Part shown: piece after piece, positions 1 to 5,554 of the stretch
How the letters are laid out: every line of letters begins with the position of its first letter
Position numbering within the stretch: position 1 is the first letter of the stretch
Origin: Actinomycetales bacterium
GTDB taxonomy: Bacteria; Actinomycetota; Actinomycetes; Actinomycetales; Cellulomonadaceae
Length of the DNA stretch: 9,413 nt
Direction: 5' to 3'
Assembly: GCA_012514545.1 (NCBI GenBank)
Contig: JAAZAC010000176.1
Location: 1-9,413, forward strand
Made by a program: the position numbers and the translations under genes
The notes under the pieces: generated by a model
Databases searched by the model: none
The model's input: only the letters and a program-made list of their open reading frames with translations
What the model was told of the DNA's origin: nothing

Positions 1-2
1 GC

Positions 3-950
3 GCCGACCGCGCCGCTCCCGCGCCGCCCCGGCGGCCCGTGGCGCCGACCGGGCAGCGTCCCGAGCGGTCAGGGTCAGCCGCGCCCGCTGAGCCCGCGAC
101 GTCCGCCGAGCCCGAGGCCCTGGCCCCGAGCGCGGCCGTGCCCGAGCGCGCCCCGACGGCCGCCGACCGCGCCCTCGAGCGCTTCGTGCCCGCGCCCCGG
201 CCGACGGTCCTCGCGTCGGCGGAGCGGTTCGCCGAGCGCGCCCGGCTGCGCCGCCGGCTCACCCGTCGCCGGGTGGCCTGGGCGACCGCGGGCGTCGTCC
301 TGGCGGGCGCCCTCGGCTGGGTGACGTTCGCGTCGCCCCTGCTCGCCCTCGACCTCGGCGAGGTCGAGGTGGCGGGGGAGGGGACCGTCGTCGACCCGGC
401 GGACGTGCTCGCCGTCGTCGAGCCCTACGCGGGCACGCCGCTGCCCGCGCTCGACGCTGTCGGCCTGCGCCGCGAGATCCTCGACGTGCCCGGCGTGCGG
501 GCCGCGGAGGTCACGCGCGACTGGCCGCACGGCCTGCGCATCTCGCTCGTGTCGCGCGAGCCCGTGGCGGCCGTGCCCGCCGCCGACGCCGACGGCGGCG
601 TGCTGCTCCTCGACGCCGAGGGCGTCCAGGTGGGCCGCGCCGCGGAGGCGCCCGCGGGCCTGCCCGTCGTCGTCGTCCCGGTGGGCGACGACGCGCGGCC
701 GCTCAGCGCCGTCCTGGCGGTGCTCCAGGCCCTGCCGCCCGAGCTGGCCGACCTCGTCGTCGGCGCGTCCGCGGCGAGCGAGGACACGGTGAGCCTCGAG
801 CTCGCGGACGGCCAGCGGGTCGAGTGGGGGAGCGCCGACGAGTCGGCGCTGAAGGCCCGCGTCGTGCTGACGCTGCGCGCGGCGCCGGCGGCCGCGGGCG
901 CGGCGGTGATCGACGTCTCCGCGCCGACGATGCCGATCACGCGCACCTGA
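3..950 (+). CDS. ftsQ: Cell division protein FtsQ, probably 5'-partial
   Basis: FtsQ is a bitopic membrane protein of the divisome that links early cytoplasmic proteins to the septal peptidoglycan synthases. Counting from the GTG at 39 (303 residues), the layout is a long Ala/Pro/Glu-rich cytoplasmic tail (1-65), a basic stretch RLRRRLTRRR (about 69-78), one membrane segment (about 79-103), a POTRA-like domain (about 104-178, with the typical WPHGLRISLVSREPVA ending) and a C-terminal FtsQ domain to about 285. GTG 39 is the first start codon in the window, but no Shine-Dalgarno lies before it. The frame stays open to the left edge and encodes the same Ala/Pro-rich composition, so the true start may be outside. 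Position just before ftsZ is the usual dcw order and supports the name. The family is certain; only the start is not. Confidence 0.9.
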   Translation, partial: ADRAAPAPPRRPVAPTGQRPERSGSAAPAEPATSAEPEALAPSAAVPERAPTAADRALERFVPAPRPTVLASAERFAERARLRRRLTRRRVAWATAGVVLAGALGWVTFASPLLALDLGEVEVAGEGTVVDPADVLAVVEPYAGTPLPALDAVGLRREILDVPGVRAAEVTRDWPHGLRISLVSREPVAAVPAADADGGVLLLDAEGVQVGRAAEAPAGLPVVVVPVGDDARPLSAVLAVLQALPPELADLVVGASAASEDTVSLELADGQRVEWGSADESALKARVVLTLRAAPAAAGAAVIDVSAPTMPITRT

Positions 951-976
951 CGCGACGGGCCGGCGTCGGGCCCGGG

Positions 977-1025
977 GGAGCGGCCGGGGAGCCGGCCGGT
1001 GGAGCGGCCGGGGAGCCGGTCCGGT
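977..1025. repeat. Two-copy GC-rich tandem repeat between ftsQ and ftsZ
   Basis: A 24-base unit beginning GGAGCGGCCGGGGAGCCGG occupies 977-1000 and recurs at 1001-1025. The second copy is one base longer, with a T inserted before the final CCGGT. It lies 26 bases after the ftsQ stop codon and about 50 bases upstream of the ftsZ -35 element. Just before it, 956-961 and 969-974 can pair as a 6-bp stem with a 7-base loop, but there is no T run. Function unknown; it could be simple slippage sequence or a weak transcription barrier. Confidence 0.75.
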
Positions 1026-1076
1026 GGGGCCGACCCGGGCGCGGCGGGGGGAATCGCCGACACGCGCGCGCGGTGA

Positions 1077-1105
1077 TTGCCGGTCGCCGGGTGGGCACCT
1101 AGCGT
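1077..1105 (+). promoter_or_regulatory. Candidate ftsZ promoter (TTGCCG - 17 bp - TAGCGT)
   Basis: The -35 hexamer TTGCCG (1077-1082) and -10 hexamer TAGCGT (1100-1105) are separated by exactly 17 bases. This matches the housekeeping sigma pattern of actinobacteria (TTGnnn and TAnnnT). Transcription would start near 1112 and give a leader of roughly 75 bases before the ftsZ GTG. Assignment is from sequence pattern only. Confidence 0.65.
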
Positions 1106-1133
1106 CGAACCCGACAGCATCTGACATAACTCT

Positions 1134-1158
1134 AACCTTCCACCTTAACTTGAAGGTT
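1134..1158. promoter_or_regulatory. Palindrome in the ftsZ leader
   Basis: AACCTTC (1134-1140) and GAAGGTT (1152-1158) are perfect 7-base inverted arms around an 11-base centre. The segment from about 1122 to 1160 is strikingly A/T-rich for this genome. It lies downstream of the predicted transcription start and ends 16 bases before the Shine-Dalgarno, so it could be an operator bound on DNA or a leader hairpin. The right half, TTAACTTGAAGG, resembles half of a SoxR/MerR-type operator, but the left half does not match; that resemblance is only suggestive. Confidence 0.5.
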
Positions 1159-1187
1159 TGGGTCCCCGCGGCACGAGAGGCACCGAC

Positions 1188-2492
1188 GTGGCAGCTCCCC
1201 AGAACTACCTGGCCGTCATCAAGGTGGTCGGTATCGGCGGCGGCGGCGTCAATGCCGTCAACCGGATGATCGAGGTCGGCCTCAAGGGCGTGGAGTTCAT
1301 CGCCATCAACACCGACGCGCAGGCCCTCCTGATGTCCGACGCGGACGTCAAGCTCGACGTCGGCCGCGACCTCACCCGCGGGCTCGGTGCCGGGGCGGAC
1401 CCGGAGGTCGGCCGCAAGGCCGCCGAGGACCACGCGGAGGAGATCGAGGACGTCCTGCGCGGCGCCGACATGGTCTTCGTCACCGCGGGCGAGGGCGGCG
1501 GCACGGGCACCGGCGGCGCGCCGATCGTCGCGCGCGTCGCCCGCTCGCTCGGCGCGCTGACCATCGGCGTCGTCACCCGGCCGTTCACCTTCGAGGGCCG
1601 CCGCCGGTCCGTGCAGGCCGAGAACGGCATCGAGGCGCTGCGCGCCGAGGTCGACACGCTCATCGTCATCCCCAACGACCGGCTGCTGTCCATCTCGGAC
1701 CGCTCGGTGTCGGTGCTCGACGCCTTCCGCTCGGCCGACCAGGTGCTGCTGTCCGGCGTCCAGGGCATCACCGACCTCATCACGACCCCGGGCCTCATCA
1801 ACCTCGACTTCGCCGACGTCAAGAGCGTCATGCAGGGTGCCGGCAGCGCGCTCATGGGCATCGGCTCCGCGCGCGGCGACGACCGCGCCGTCCAGGCCGC
1901 CGAGCTCGCCATCTCCTCGCCGCTGCTCGAGGCGAGCATCGACGGCGCGCACGGCGTGCTGCTGTCCATTCAGGGCGGCTCCGACCTCGGCCTCTTCGAG
2001 ATCAACGAAGCCGCGCGCCTGGTCCAGGAGGCCGCGCACCCCGAGGCCAACATCATCTTCGGCGCGGTCATCGACGACGCGCTCGGCGACGAGGTCCGCG
2101 TCACCGTCATCGCGGCCGGGTTCGACGGCGGCGCGCCCACGGTGCGCCGTGACGCGCGGGCGCTCGGCCAGGTCAGCGGCCGCCGGGCCGTCGGCGAGGT
2201 GCCCACCGCGCAGCCCGCGCCCGGCGACCTCCCGCCCGTCGTGCCGCCGGTCGTGCCGCCGGCCGAGCCCGTGCCCGCGCACCGGGCCGAGGGCGCGCCC
2301 GCGTGGGCGAGCGAGGAGAGCCCGGAGCCCGAGGCCGCGCAGGAGGCCACCGAGGGCCAGGGCGAGCTGCCCTCGTTCCTCTCCGACGACCGCGAGCCCG
2401 GCCCGCTCGAGGTGCCCCGGGTGCTCGAGGAGCGCCCGACGCCGCGCCGGACCGACGACCTCGACCTGCCGGACTTCCTCAAGAACCCGTGA
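1188..2492 (+). CDS. ftsZ: Cell division protein FtsZ
   Basis: FtsZ is the tubulin-like GTPase that polymerises into the cytokinetic ring. The chosen GTG at 1188 gives 434 residues beginning MAAPQNYLAVIKVVG, the conserved actinobacterial N-terminus, and has a GAGAGG Shine-Dalgarno at 1175-1180, 7 bases upstream. A TTG at 1158 in the same frame would add ten unconserved residues and is disfavoured. Visible elements are the GGGGVNAVN nucleotide loop (17-25), the tubulin signature GGGTGTG (103-109), the synergy loop NLDFADVK (205-212) and a folded core ending near 315. A Pro/Glu/Ala-rich linker follows, with a 12-base tandem repeat at 2238-2261 coding for VVPP units. The C-terminal peptide DDLDLPDFLKNP (423-434) is the docking site for membrane tethers such as SepF, encoded just downstream. 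The stop codon overlaps the start of pgeF, so the two are co-transcribed and probably translationally coupled. Confidence 0.98.
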   Translation: MAAPQNYLAVIKVVGIGGGGVNAVNRMIEVGLKGVEFIAINTDAQALLMSDADVKLDVGRDLTRGLGAGADPEVGRKAAEDHAEEIEDVLRGADMVFVTAGEGGGTGTGGAPIVARVARSLGALTIGVVTRPFTFEGRRRSVQAENGIEALRAEVDTLIVIPNDRLLSISDRSVSVLDAFRSADQVLLSGVQGITDLITTPGLINLDFADVKSVMQGAGSALMGIGSARGDDRAVQAAELAISSPLLEASIDGAHGVLLSIQGGSDLGLFEINEAARLVQEAAHPEANIIFGAVIDDALGDEVRVTVIAAGFDGGAPTVRRDARALGQVSGRRAVGEVPTAQPAPGDLPPVVPPVVPPAEPVPAHRAEGAPAWASEESPEPEAAQEATEGQGELPSFLSDDREPGPLEVPRVLEERPTPRRTDDLDLPDFLKNP

Positions 2493-3211
2493 CGCTCCCC
2501 GCGCTCGTCGCGGCTGACCTCGGCCCGGCGGTCCGCGCCGCGTTCACGCGGGCGCCCGGCAACCTCAGCCGGACCGTCGGCGACCAGGACGGCGTGCTCG
2601 ACCGGCGCTGCGCGCTCGCCGCGTGGGCCGGCGCGCCCGTGGCCTACGCGTGGCAGGTGCACGGCCGCGGGGTGCACGTCGTCACCGGTGCCGCCGAGGT
2701 GCCCGACGACGGGCCCGTCGCCCGGGCGGACGGGCTCGTCGCCGTCGGCCCGCGGGTCGCCCTCGGGGTGCTCGTCGCGGACTGCGTGCCCGTGCTCCTC
2801 GCCGACGGCGTCGCCGGCGTCGTGGGGGTCGCCCACGCGGGCCGGGCGGGGGTCGCGGCCGGGGTCGTGGGCGCCGTCGTTGCGGCGATGGTCGCGGAGG
2901 GCGCCGCGCCCGGGCGGCTGCGCGCCGTCGTCGGGCCGGCGATCTGCGGGCGCTGCTACGAGGTGCCGGCGGACCTGCGCGACGAGGTGGCCGCCGTCGT
3001 GCCGGCCGCGCGCGCCGAGACGTCGTGGGGCACGCCGGCGCTCGACCTGCCCGCCGCGGTCGCCGCCCAGCTCGCCGACGCCGGCGTGGGCGCGGTGACG
3101 GCGCTCGGCGCCTGCACGCTCGAGGACCCCGGCTGGTACTCCCACCGCGGGCGGGCGTCGGGCCGCCCCGAGGGCCGTTTCGCCGGGGTCGTCCGGGCGC
3201 TCGCGCGCTGA
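2489..3211 (+). CDS. pgeF: PgeF/YfiH family (laccase-domain, YlmD) protein
   Basis: This is a multicopper-oxidase-like YfiH/DUF152 protein. In E. coli the homologue edits peptidoglycan precursors by removing wrongly built UDP-MurNAc-L-Ser; other family members act on purine nucleosides. The substrate here is not determined by sequence. GTG 2489 overlaps the ftsZ stop as GTGA and gives 240 residues, normal for the family. An upstream extension of the frame runs inside ftsZ and is not credible. Metal or catalytic residues are in place: QVHG (56-59, His58), ADC (97-99, Cys99) and AHAGRAG (115-121, His116). Other family marks are GPAICGRCYEV (149-159), DLPA (186-189) and the C-terminal LEDPGWYSHR (211-220). 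Location after ftsZ matches ylmD in Streptomyces and Bacillus. No PLP-binding YlmE/YggS gene follows it. Confidence 0.92.
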   Translation: MTLPALVAADLGPAVRAAFTRAPGNLSRTVGDQDGVLDRRCALAAWAGAPVAYAWQVHGRGVHVVTGAAEVPDDGPVARADGLVAVGPRVALGVLVADCVPVLLADGVAGVVGVAHAGRAGVAAGVVGAVVAAMVAEGAAPGRLRAVVGPAICGRCYEVPADLRDEVAAVVPAARAETSWGTPALDLPAAVAAQLADAGVGAVTALGACTLEDPGWYSHRGRASGRPEGRFAGVVRALAR

Positions 3212-3265
3212 CGGGCGTCGGCGCAGGTCCGGGCGTGTCGCCACGGCGGCGCCGGGGCCTCGGGT

Positions 3266-3271
3266 TAGCGT
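3266..3271 (+). promoter_or_regulatory. Candidate -10 element upstream of sepF
   Basis: TAGCGT lies in the 152-base gap between pgeF and sepF. It is the same hexamer as the ftsZ -10 element, but no good -35 hexamer is found 16-18 bases upstream. If used, transcription would start near 3278 and give a leader of about 85 bases. This would let sepF-yggT be expressed separately from ftsZ-pgeF. Confidence 0.4.
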
Positions 3272-3325
3272 GAGGTCGACCGGACCGCGTACGTCGAGGG
3301 GCCCCGCAGGGGACCACCCCGCGTG

Positions 3326-3344
3326 CCGGTCCACACCGGACCGG
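3326..3344 (+). promoter_or_regulatory. Hairpin just upstream of the sepF ribosome binding site
   Basis: CCGGTCC (3326-3332) pairs perfectly with GGACCGG (3338-3344) across a 5-base loop. The stem ends 9 bases before the GGAGG Shine-Dalgarno (3354-3358). There is no T run, so it does not look like an intrinsic terminator. It may influence translation or mRNA stability, or be chance in GC-rich DNA. Confidence 0.4.
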
Positions 3345-3363
3345 ACGAGGAGTGGAGGCCGCG

Positions 3364-3834
3364 ATGGCCGGAGCGCTGCGCAAGACGATGCTGTACCTCG
3401 GCCTGGCCGAGGAGGACCGTCCCGACGACGTGGACGACGCCCTGGAGTACGACGACGAGGAGTACGACGACGTGGCGCCCACCCCGAGCCAGCCCGACTA
3501 CGCCCCGGTGACGCCGATCCGGCGGAGCGCGCGGGCCGGCGCGCCCGAGCTGCGGCGGATCACCACCGTGCACCCCCGGTCGTACAACGACGCGCGGGTG
3601 ATCGGCGAGGCCTTCCGGTCGGGCACGCCGGTCATCATGAACCTGTCCGAGATGAGCGACGCGGACGCCAAGCGCCTCGTGGACTTCTCCGCGGGCCTCA
3701 TCTTCGGCCTGCACGGCGCGATCGAGCGGGTCACCGCCAAGGTCTTCCTGCTCTCCCCGGCGCACGTCGAGATCGCCGGCGAGGAGCAGGTGGCGCCCGA
3801 CGCCGCCCGGCCGAGCTTCTACAACCAGAGCTGA
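3364..3834 (+). CDS. sepF: Cell division protein SepF
   Basis: SepF anchors FtsZ to the membrane in Gram-positive bacteria lacking FtsA. ATG 3364 gives 156 residues starting MAGALRKTMLYLGL, the amphipathic membrane-binding helix typical of actinobacterial SepF, with GGAGG at 3354-3358 five bases upstream. The GTG at 3352 would overlap that ribosome site and is rejected. The linker (about 17-60) is short and strongly acidic near 19-36; a 15-base direct repeat (3445-3459 and 3460-3474) encodes its two EYDDE/EYDDV units. The conserved SepF domain spans about 64-140, including ITTVHPRSYNDARVIGEAF, GTPVIMNLSEM and RLVDFSAGLIFGLHGAIERV. The C-terminus FYNQS is the usual family ending. At 156 residues it is shorter than the Streptomyces protein because of the linker. 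The following yggT begins one base after its stop. Confidence 0.97.
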   Translation: MAGALRKTMLYLGLAEEDRPDDVDDALEYDDEEYDDVAPTPSQPDYAPVTPIRRSARAGAPELRRITTVHPRSYNDARVIGEAFRSGTPVIMNLSEMSDADAKRLVDFSAGLIFGLHGAIERVTAKVFLLSPAHVEIAGEEQVAPDAARPSFYNQS

Positions 3835-3835
3835 C

Positions 3836-4129
3836 GTGGCGCTCGTCGCCGGACTGCTCTCGCTCGTCGTCTGGATCTTCCTGCTGCTGCTGTTCGTGCG
3901 GCTGGTGTTCGACTGGATCCAGGTGTTCGCCCGCGACTGGCGACCCCGCGGCGTCGTGCTCGTCGTCGCGGAGGCCGTGTACACGGTCACGGACCCGCCC
4001 CTCAAGGCGCTGCGGCGCGTGATCCCGCCGCTCCCGCTGGGGGCGGTGCGCCTCGACCTCGCGTTCATGGTCCTCGTCGTGCTCTGCTGGCTCCTGCTGT
4101 TCCTGCTGAGCGGGCTCGCCGCGGCCTGA
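3836..4129 (+). CDS. YggT/YlmG family membrane protein
   Basis: This small integral membrane protein (97 residues) belongs to the YggT family, named ylmG in Bacillus and Streptomyces. Its biochemical role is not established; it is regularly found between sepF and divIVA and is thought to assist division or membrane organisation. Two hydrophobic segments are visible at about 3-24 and 74-95. Between them is the family motif YTVTDPPLKALRRVIPPLPLG (49-69), with the conserved TDP and the R..IPP turn. GTG 3836 is one base after the sepF stop, with no separate Shine-Dalgarno gap, so translation is probably coupled. The frame ends before a 131-base gap upstream of divIVA. Confidence 0.92.
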   Translation: MALVAGLLSLVVWIFLLLLFVRLVFDWIQVFARDWRPRGVVLVVAEAVYTVTDPPLKALRRVIPPLPLGAVRLDLAFMVLVVLCWLLLFLLSGLAAA

Positions 4130-4185
4130 CCGACACGCCGACGGCGCCGCCGCCCTCTGGCGGGTACCCGTCCGGGGTTGTCCGC

Positions 4186-4191
4186 TAGCGT
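4186..4191 (+). promoter_or_regulatory. Candidate -10 element upstream of divIVA
   Basis: TAGCGT occurs 69 bases before the divIVA ATG, again identical to the hexamer before ftsZ and sepF. The -35 position (about 4163-4168, GGTACC) is poor. A small stem (4150-4154 with 4159-4163, loop CTCT) lies immediately upstream and overlaps the -35 position. A start near 4198 would give a leader of about 62 bases. The gap otherwise shows only the GAGGTG ribosome site (4250-4255). Confidence 0.45.
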
Positions 4192-4260
4192 GTGGCGTGG
4201 CGGTGAGCGACTGCTGCGCGAACGATTGGCCCGACCCGCACTACCGACCGAGGTGACACC

Positions 4261-4959
4261 ATGGCGCTCCTGACGGCGGACGACGTCCTCAACAAGAAGT
4301 TCCAGGCGACCAAGTTCCGCGAGGGCTACGACCAGGACGAGGTCGACGACTTCCTCGACGAGGTCGTCAACACCCTTCGCGTCATGACGGCGGAGAACGA
4401 GGACCTCAAGGCCAAGCTCGCGGCGGCCGAGCGGCGCATCGCCGAGCTGAGCCGCGGCGAGGCCGCGGCGGCCGCGCCCGCCTTCGAGCCCGTCGTCGCC
4501 GCGCCGGCCGAGCCCGAGCCCGCCGCCGCCCCGGAGCCCGAGCCGCCCGCCGCGGAGCCCGAGCCCGTCGCCGCGCCCGCCCCCGCCTACGCCGCTCCCG
4601 CCCCCGCCGCCGGCCGGCTGAGCGAGCCCGAGTCCGCCACGGGCATGCTCCAGCTCGCGCAGAAGCTGCACGACGACTACGTGCGGGCCGGTCAGGAGGA
4701 GGGCGAGCGGATCATCAGCGAGGCCCGCGCGCAGGCCGAGCGCATCGTCGCCGAGGCCGAGGAGACCTCGAGCCGCACGCTCGCCGCCCTGGAGCAGGAG
4801 CGCAGCCTGCTCGAGCGGAAGATCGACGAGCTGCGGGTCTTCGAGCGCGACTACCGGACGCGCCTGAAGAGCTACCTCGAGAACCTGCTCGGCGACCTCG
4901 AGTCCCGGTCGACGTCCGTCGGCCCCCGGACCGGCGAGGGCCTGTCCTTCAACGGCTGA
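4261..4959 (+). CDS. divIVA: DivIVA/Wag31 polar growth and division scaffold
   Basis: DivIVA (Wag31 or antigen 84 in mycobacteria) is a coiled-coil protein that recognises curved membrane, self-assembles at poles and septa, and in actinobacteria directs cell wall growth. The 232-residue product starts MALLTADDVLNKKFQATKFREGYDQDEVDDFLDEV (1-35), the characteristic N-terminal DivIVA domain containing the membrane-binding region, followed by a short coiled coil to about 64. A low-complexity Ala/Pro/Glu linker (about 67-120) separates it from a long C-terminal coiled coil (about 125-216). The C-terminus is GLSFNG. ATG 4261 has GAGGTG at 4250-4255, five bases upstream. It has its own upstream gap and candidate -10 and is followed by hairpins, so it may form a single-gene unit as well as receive read-through from sepF-yggT. 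Confidence 0.97.
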   Translation: MALLTADDVLNKKFQATKFREGYDQDEVDDFLDEVVNTLRVMTAENEDLKAKLAAAERRIAELSRGEAAAAAPAFEPVVAAPAEPEPAAAPEPEPPAAEPEPVAAPAPAYAAPAPAAGRLSEPESATGMLQLAQKLHDDYVRAGQEEGERIISEARAQAERIVAEAEETSSRTLAALEQERSLLERKIDELRVFERDYRTRLKSYLENLLGDLESRSTSVGPRTGEGLSFNG

Positions 4960-4970
4960 GCCGACCGCCG

Positions 4971-4987
4971 GCGCGGCTCCGCCGCGC
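4971..4987 (+). repeat. First hairpin after divIVA
   Basis: GCGCGGC (4971-4977) and GCCGCGC (4981-4987) are perfect arms around a 3-base loop, 11 bases after the divIVA stop codon. No T run follows. It may stabilise the 3' end of the divIVA transcript or act with the next hairpin. Confidence 0.5.
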
Positions 4988-4999
4988 ACGGCCACCGCA

Positions 5000-5034
5000 C
5001 GCGACGCGCCACCTCGGTGGCGCGTTGTGCGTTT
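5000..5034 (+). terminator. Putative intrinsic terminator of divIVA
   Basis: ACGCGCCAC (5004-5012) pairs perfectly with GTGGCGCGT (5017-5025) around a CTCG tetraloop. The stem extends outward by four more pairs (5000-5003 with 5026-5029, two of them G-U). It is followed by CGTTTCCCC, so the T run is only three bases, as is common in GC-rich actinobacteria. Placed 40 bases after the divIVA stop and before an independent promoter, it is best read as the end of the divIVA unit. Confidence 0.65.
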
Positions 5035-5053
5035 CCCCTCGTAGGTCTACTCT
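5025..5053 (+). promoter_or_regulatory. Candidate promoter for the zinc-finger/lspA/rluD operon
   Basis: TTGTGC (5025-5030) and TACTCT (5048-5053) are spaced by 17 bases, consistent with a housekeeping promoter. The -35 hexamer overlaps the last base of the core terminator stem and its extended 3' arm. A start near 5060 leaves a short leader of about 22 bases containing the AGGAG ribosome site (5073-5077). Confidence 0.5.
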
Positions 5054-5081
5054 CTCGTGACCCGTCAAACCCAGGAGCGCC

Positions 5082-5552
5082 ATGACCACCGACGACGCCA
5101 TCCGCTCGACCGTCGAGTCGGGGGCGAGGCACGAGATGCCCGACCTCGCGAAGGTCGTCAAGACCTTCCCGGTCCGCGAGGGCGAGAAGCCGTGGACCGT
5201 CAAGGAGGTCAAGGCGATCGCGGACGAGCTCTCCGCGGAGATCCTCCGCCTGGAGATCGAGCTCGCCGAGGCCGACGCGGAGCTCTCCGCCCTCCTGCGC
5301 AACTCCGGTGACGGCGCGGGCGACGACCAGGCCGACTCCGGCTCCAGCGCGCTCGAGCGCGAGCAGGAGCTGACCCTCGTCAACAACACGCGCGACCTGC
5401 TCGAGCAGAACCGGCACGCGCTCGAGCGCGTGGGCGCGCCCGGCTTCGGCACGTGCGAGCAGTGCGGCGAGGCGATCGGCAAGGCCCGCCTGCAGGCCTT
5501 CCCGCGCGCCACGCTGTGCGTGACCTGCAAGGCCCGCCAGGAACGTCGCTGA
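5082..5552 (+). CDS. DksA/TraR family C4-type zinc-finger protein
   Basis: DksA/TraR proteins enter the RNA polymerase secondary channel and modulate transcription initiation, in proteobacteria together with ppGpp. The actinobacterial branch is less well defined. The product is 156 residues, about the size of E. coli DksA. ATG 5082 follows AGGAG (5073-5077) by four bases. Two coiled-coil helices (about 38-73 and 89-118) flank an acidic, Gly/Ser-rich tip. A C4 zinc finger follows, with Cys125-x2-Cys128-x17-Cys146-x2-Cys149, within GTCEQCGEAIGKARLQAFPR. The tip contains DDQAD (81-85), so Asp82 and Asp85 could correspond to the DxxD pair that DksA places near the polymerase active site; this alignment is my inference. 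The gene is two bases upstream of lspA and is probably co-transcribed with it. A direct regulatory link to lspA is not implied. Confidence 0.9.
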   Translation: MTTDDAIRSTVESGARHEMPDLAKVVKTFPVREGEKPWTVKEVKAIADELSAEILRLEIELAEADAELSALLRNSGDGAGDDQADSGSSALEREQELTLVNNTRDLLEQNRHALERVGAPGFGTCEQCGEAIGKARLQAFPRATLCVTCKARQERR

Positions 5553-5554
5553 GC

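Noticed and set aside
956..974. Intrinsic terminator after ftsQ
   Set aside because: Six-base stem with a 7-base loop but no T run; too weak to call in DNA this GC-rich.
1141..1156. SoxR box in the ftsZ leader
   Set aside because: Only the right half matches the operator; the left half diverges, so I keep it as a generic palindrome rather than a named site.
1158..1187. Upstream TTG start for ftsZ
   Set aside because: Adds ten non-conserved residues, overlaps the leader palindrome and the Shine-Dalgarno for GTG 1188, and breaks the MAAPQNYLAVIK N-terminus.
75..2282. 735-residue antisense open frame across ftsQ and ftsZ
   Set aside because: It is a shadow caused by the near absence of A/T-rich stops in GC-rich DNA; composition is Arg/Gly/His/Asp-rich without domains and it lies opposite two certain genes.
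2303..2488. Upstream start for pgeF inside ftsZ
   Set aside because: The extra 62 residues are read out of frame from the ftsZ linker and have no family similarity; GTG 2489 overlaps the ftsZ stop as expected for coupling.
3270..4022. 250-residue + strand frame over sepF and yggT
   Set aside because: Out-of-frame product of Arg/Pro/Ser runs; sepF and yggT frames have clear family motifs.
3265..4995. 576-residue antisense open frame opposite sepF, yggT and divIVA
   Set aside because: Low-complexity product with no recognisable motif, spanning several well-supported genes and their promoters.
5453..5554. Upstream start for lspA inside the zinc-finger gene
   Set aside because: The extension is a frame-shifted reading of the zinc-finger codons; GTG 5555 gives the normal LspA N-terminus.
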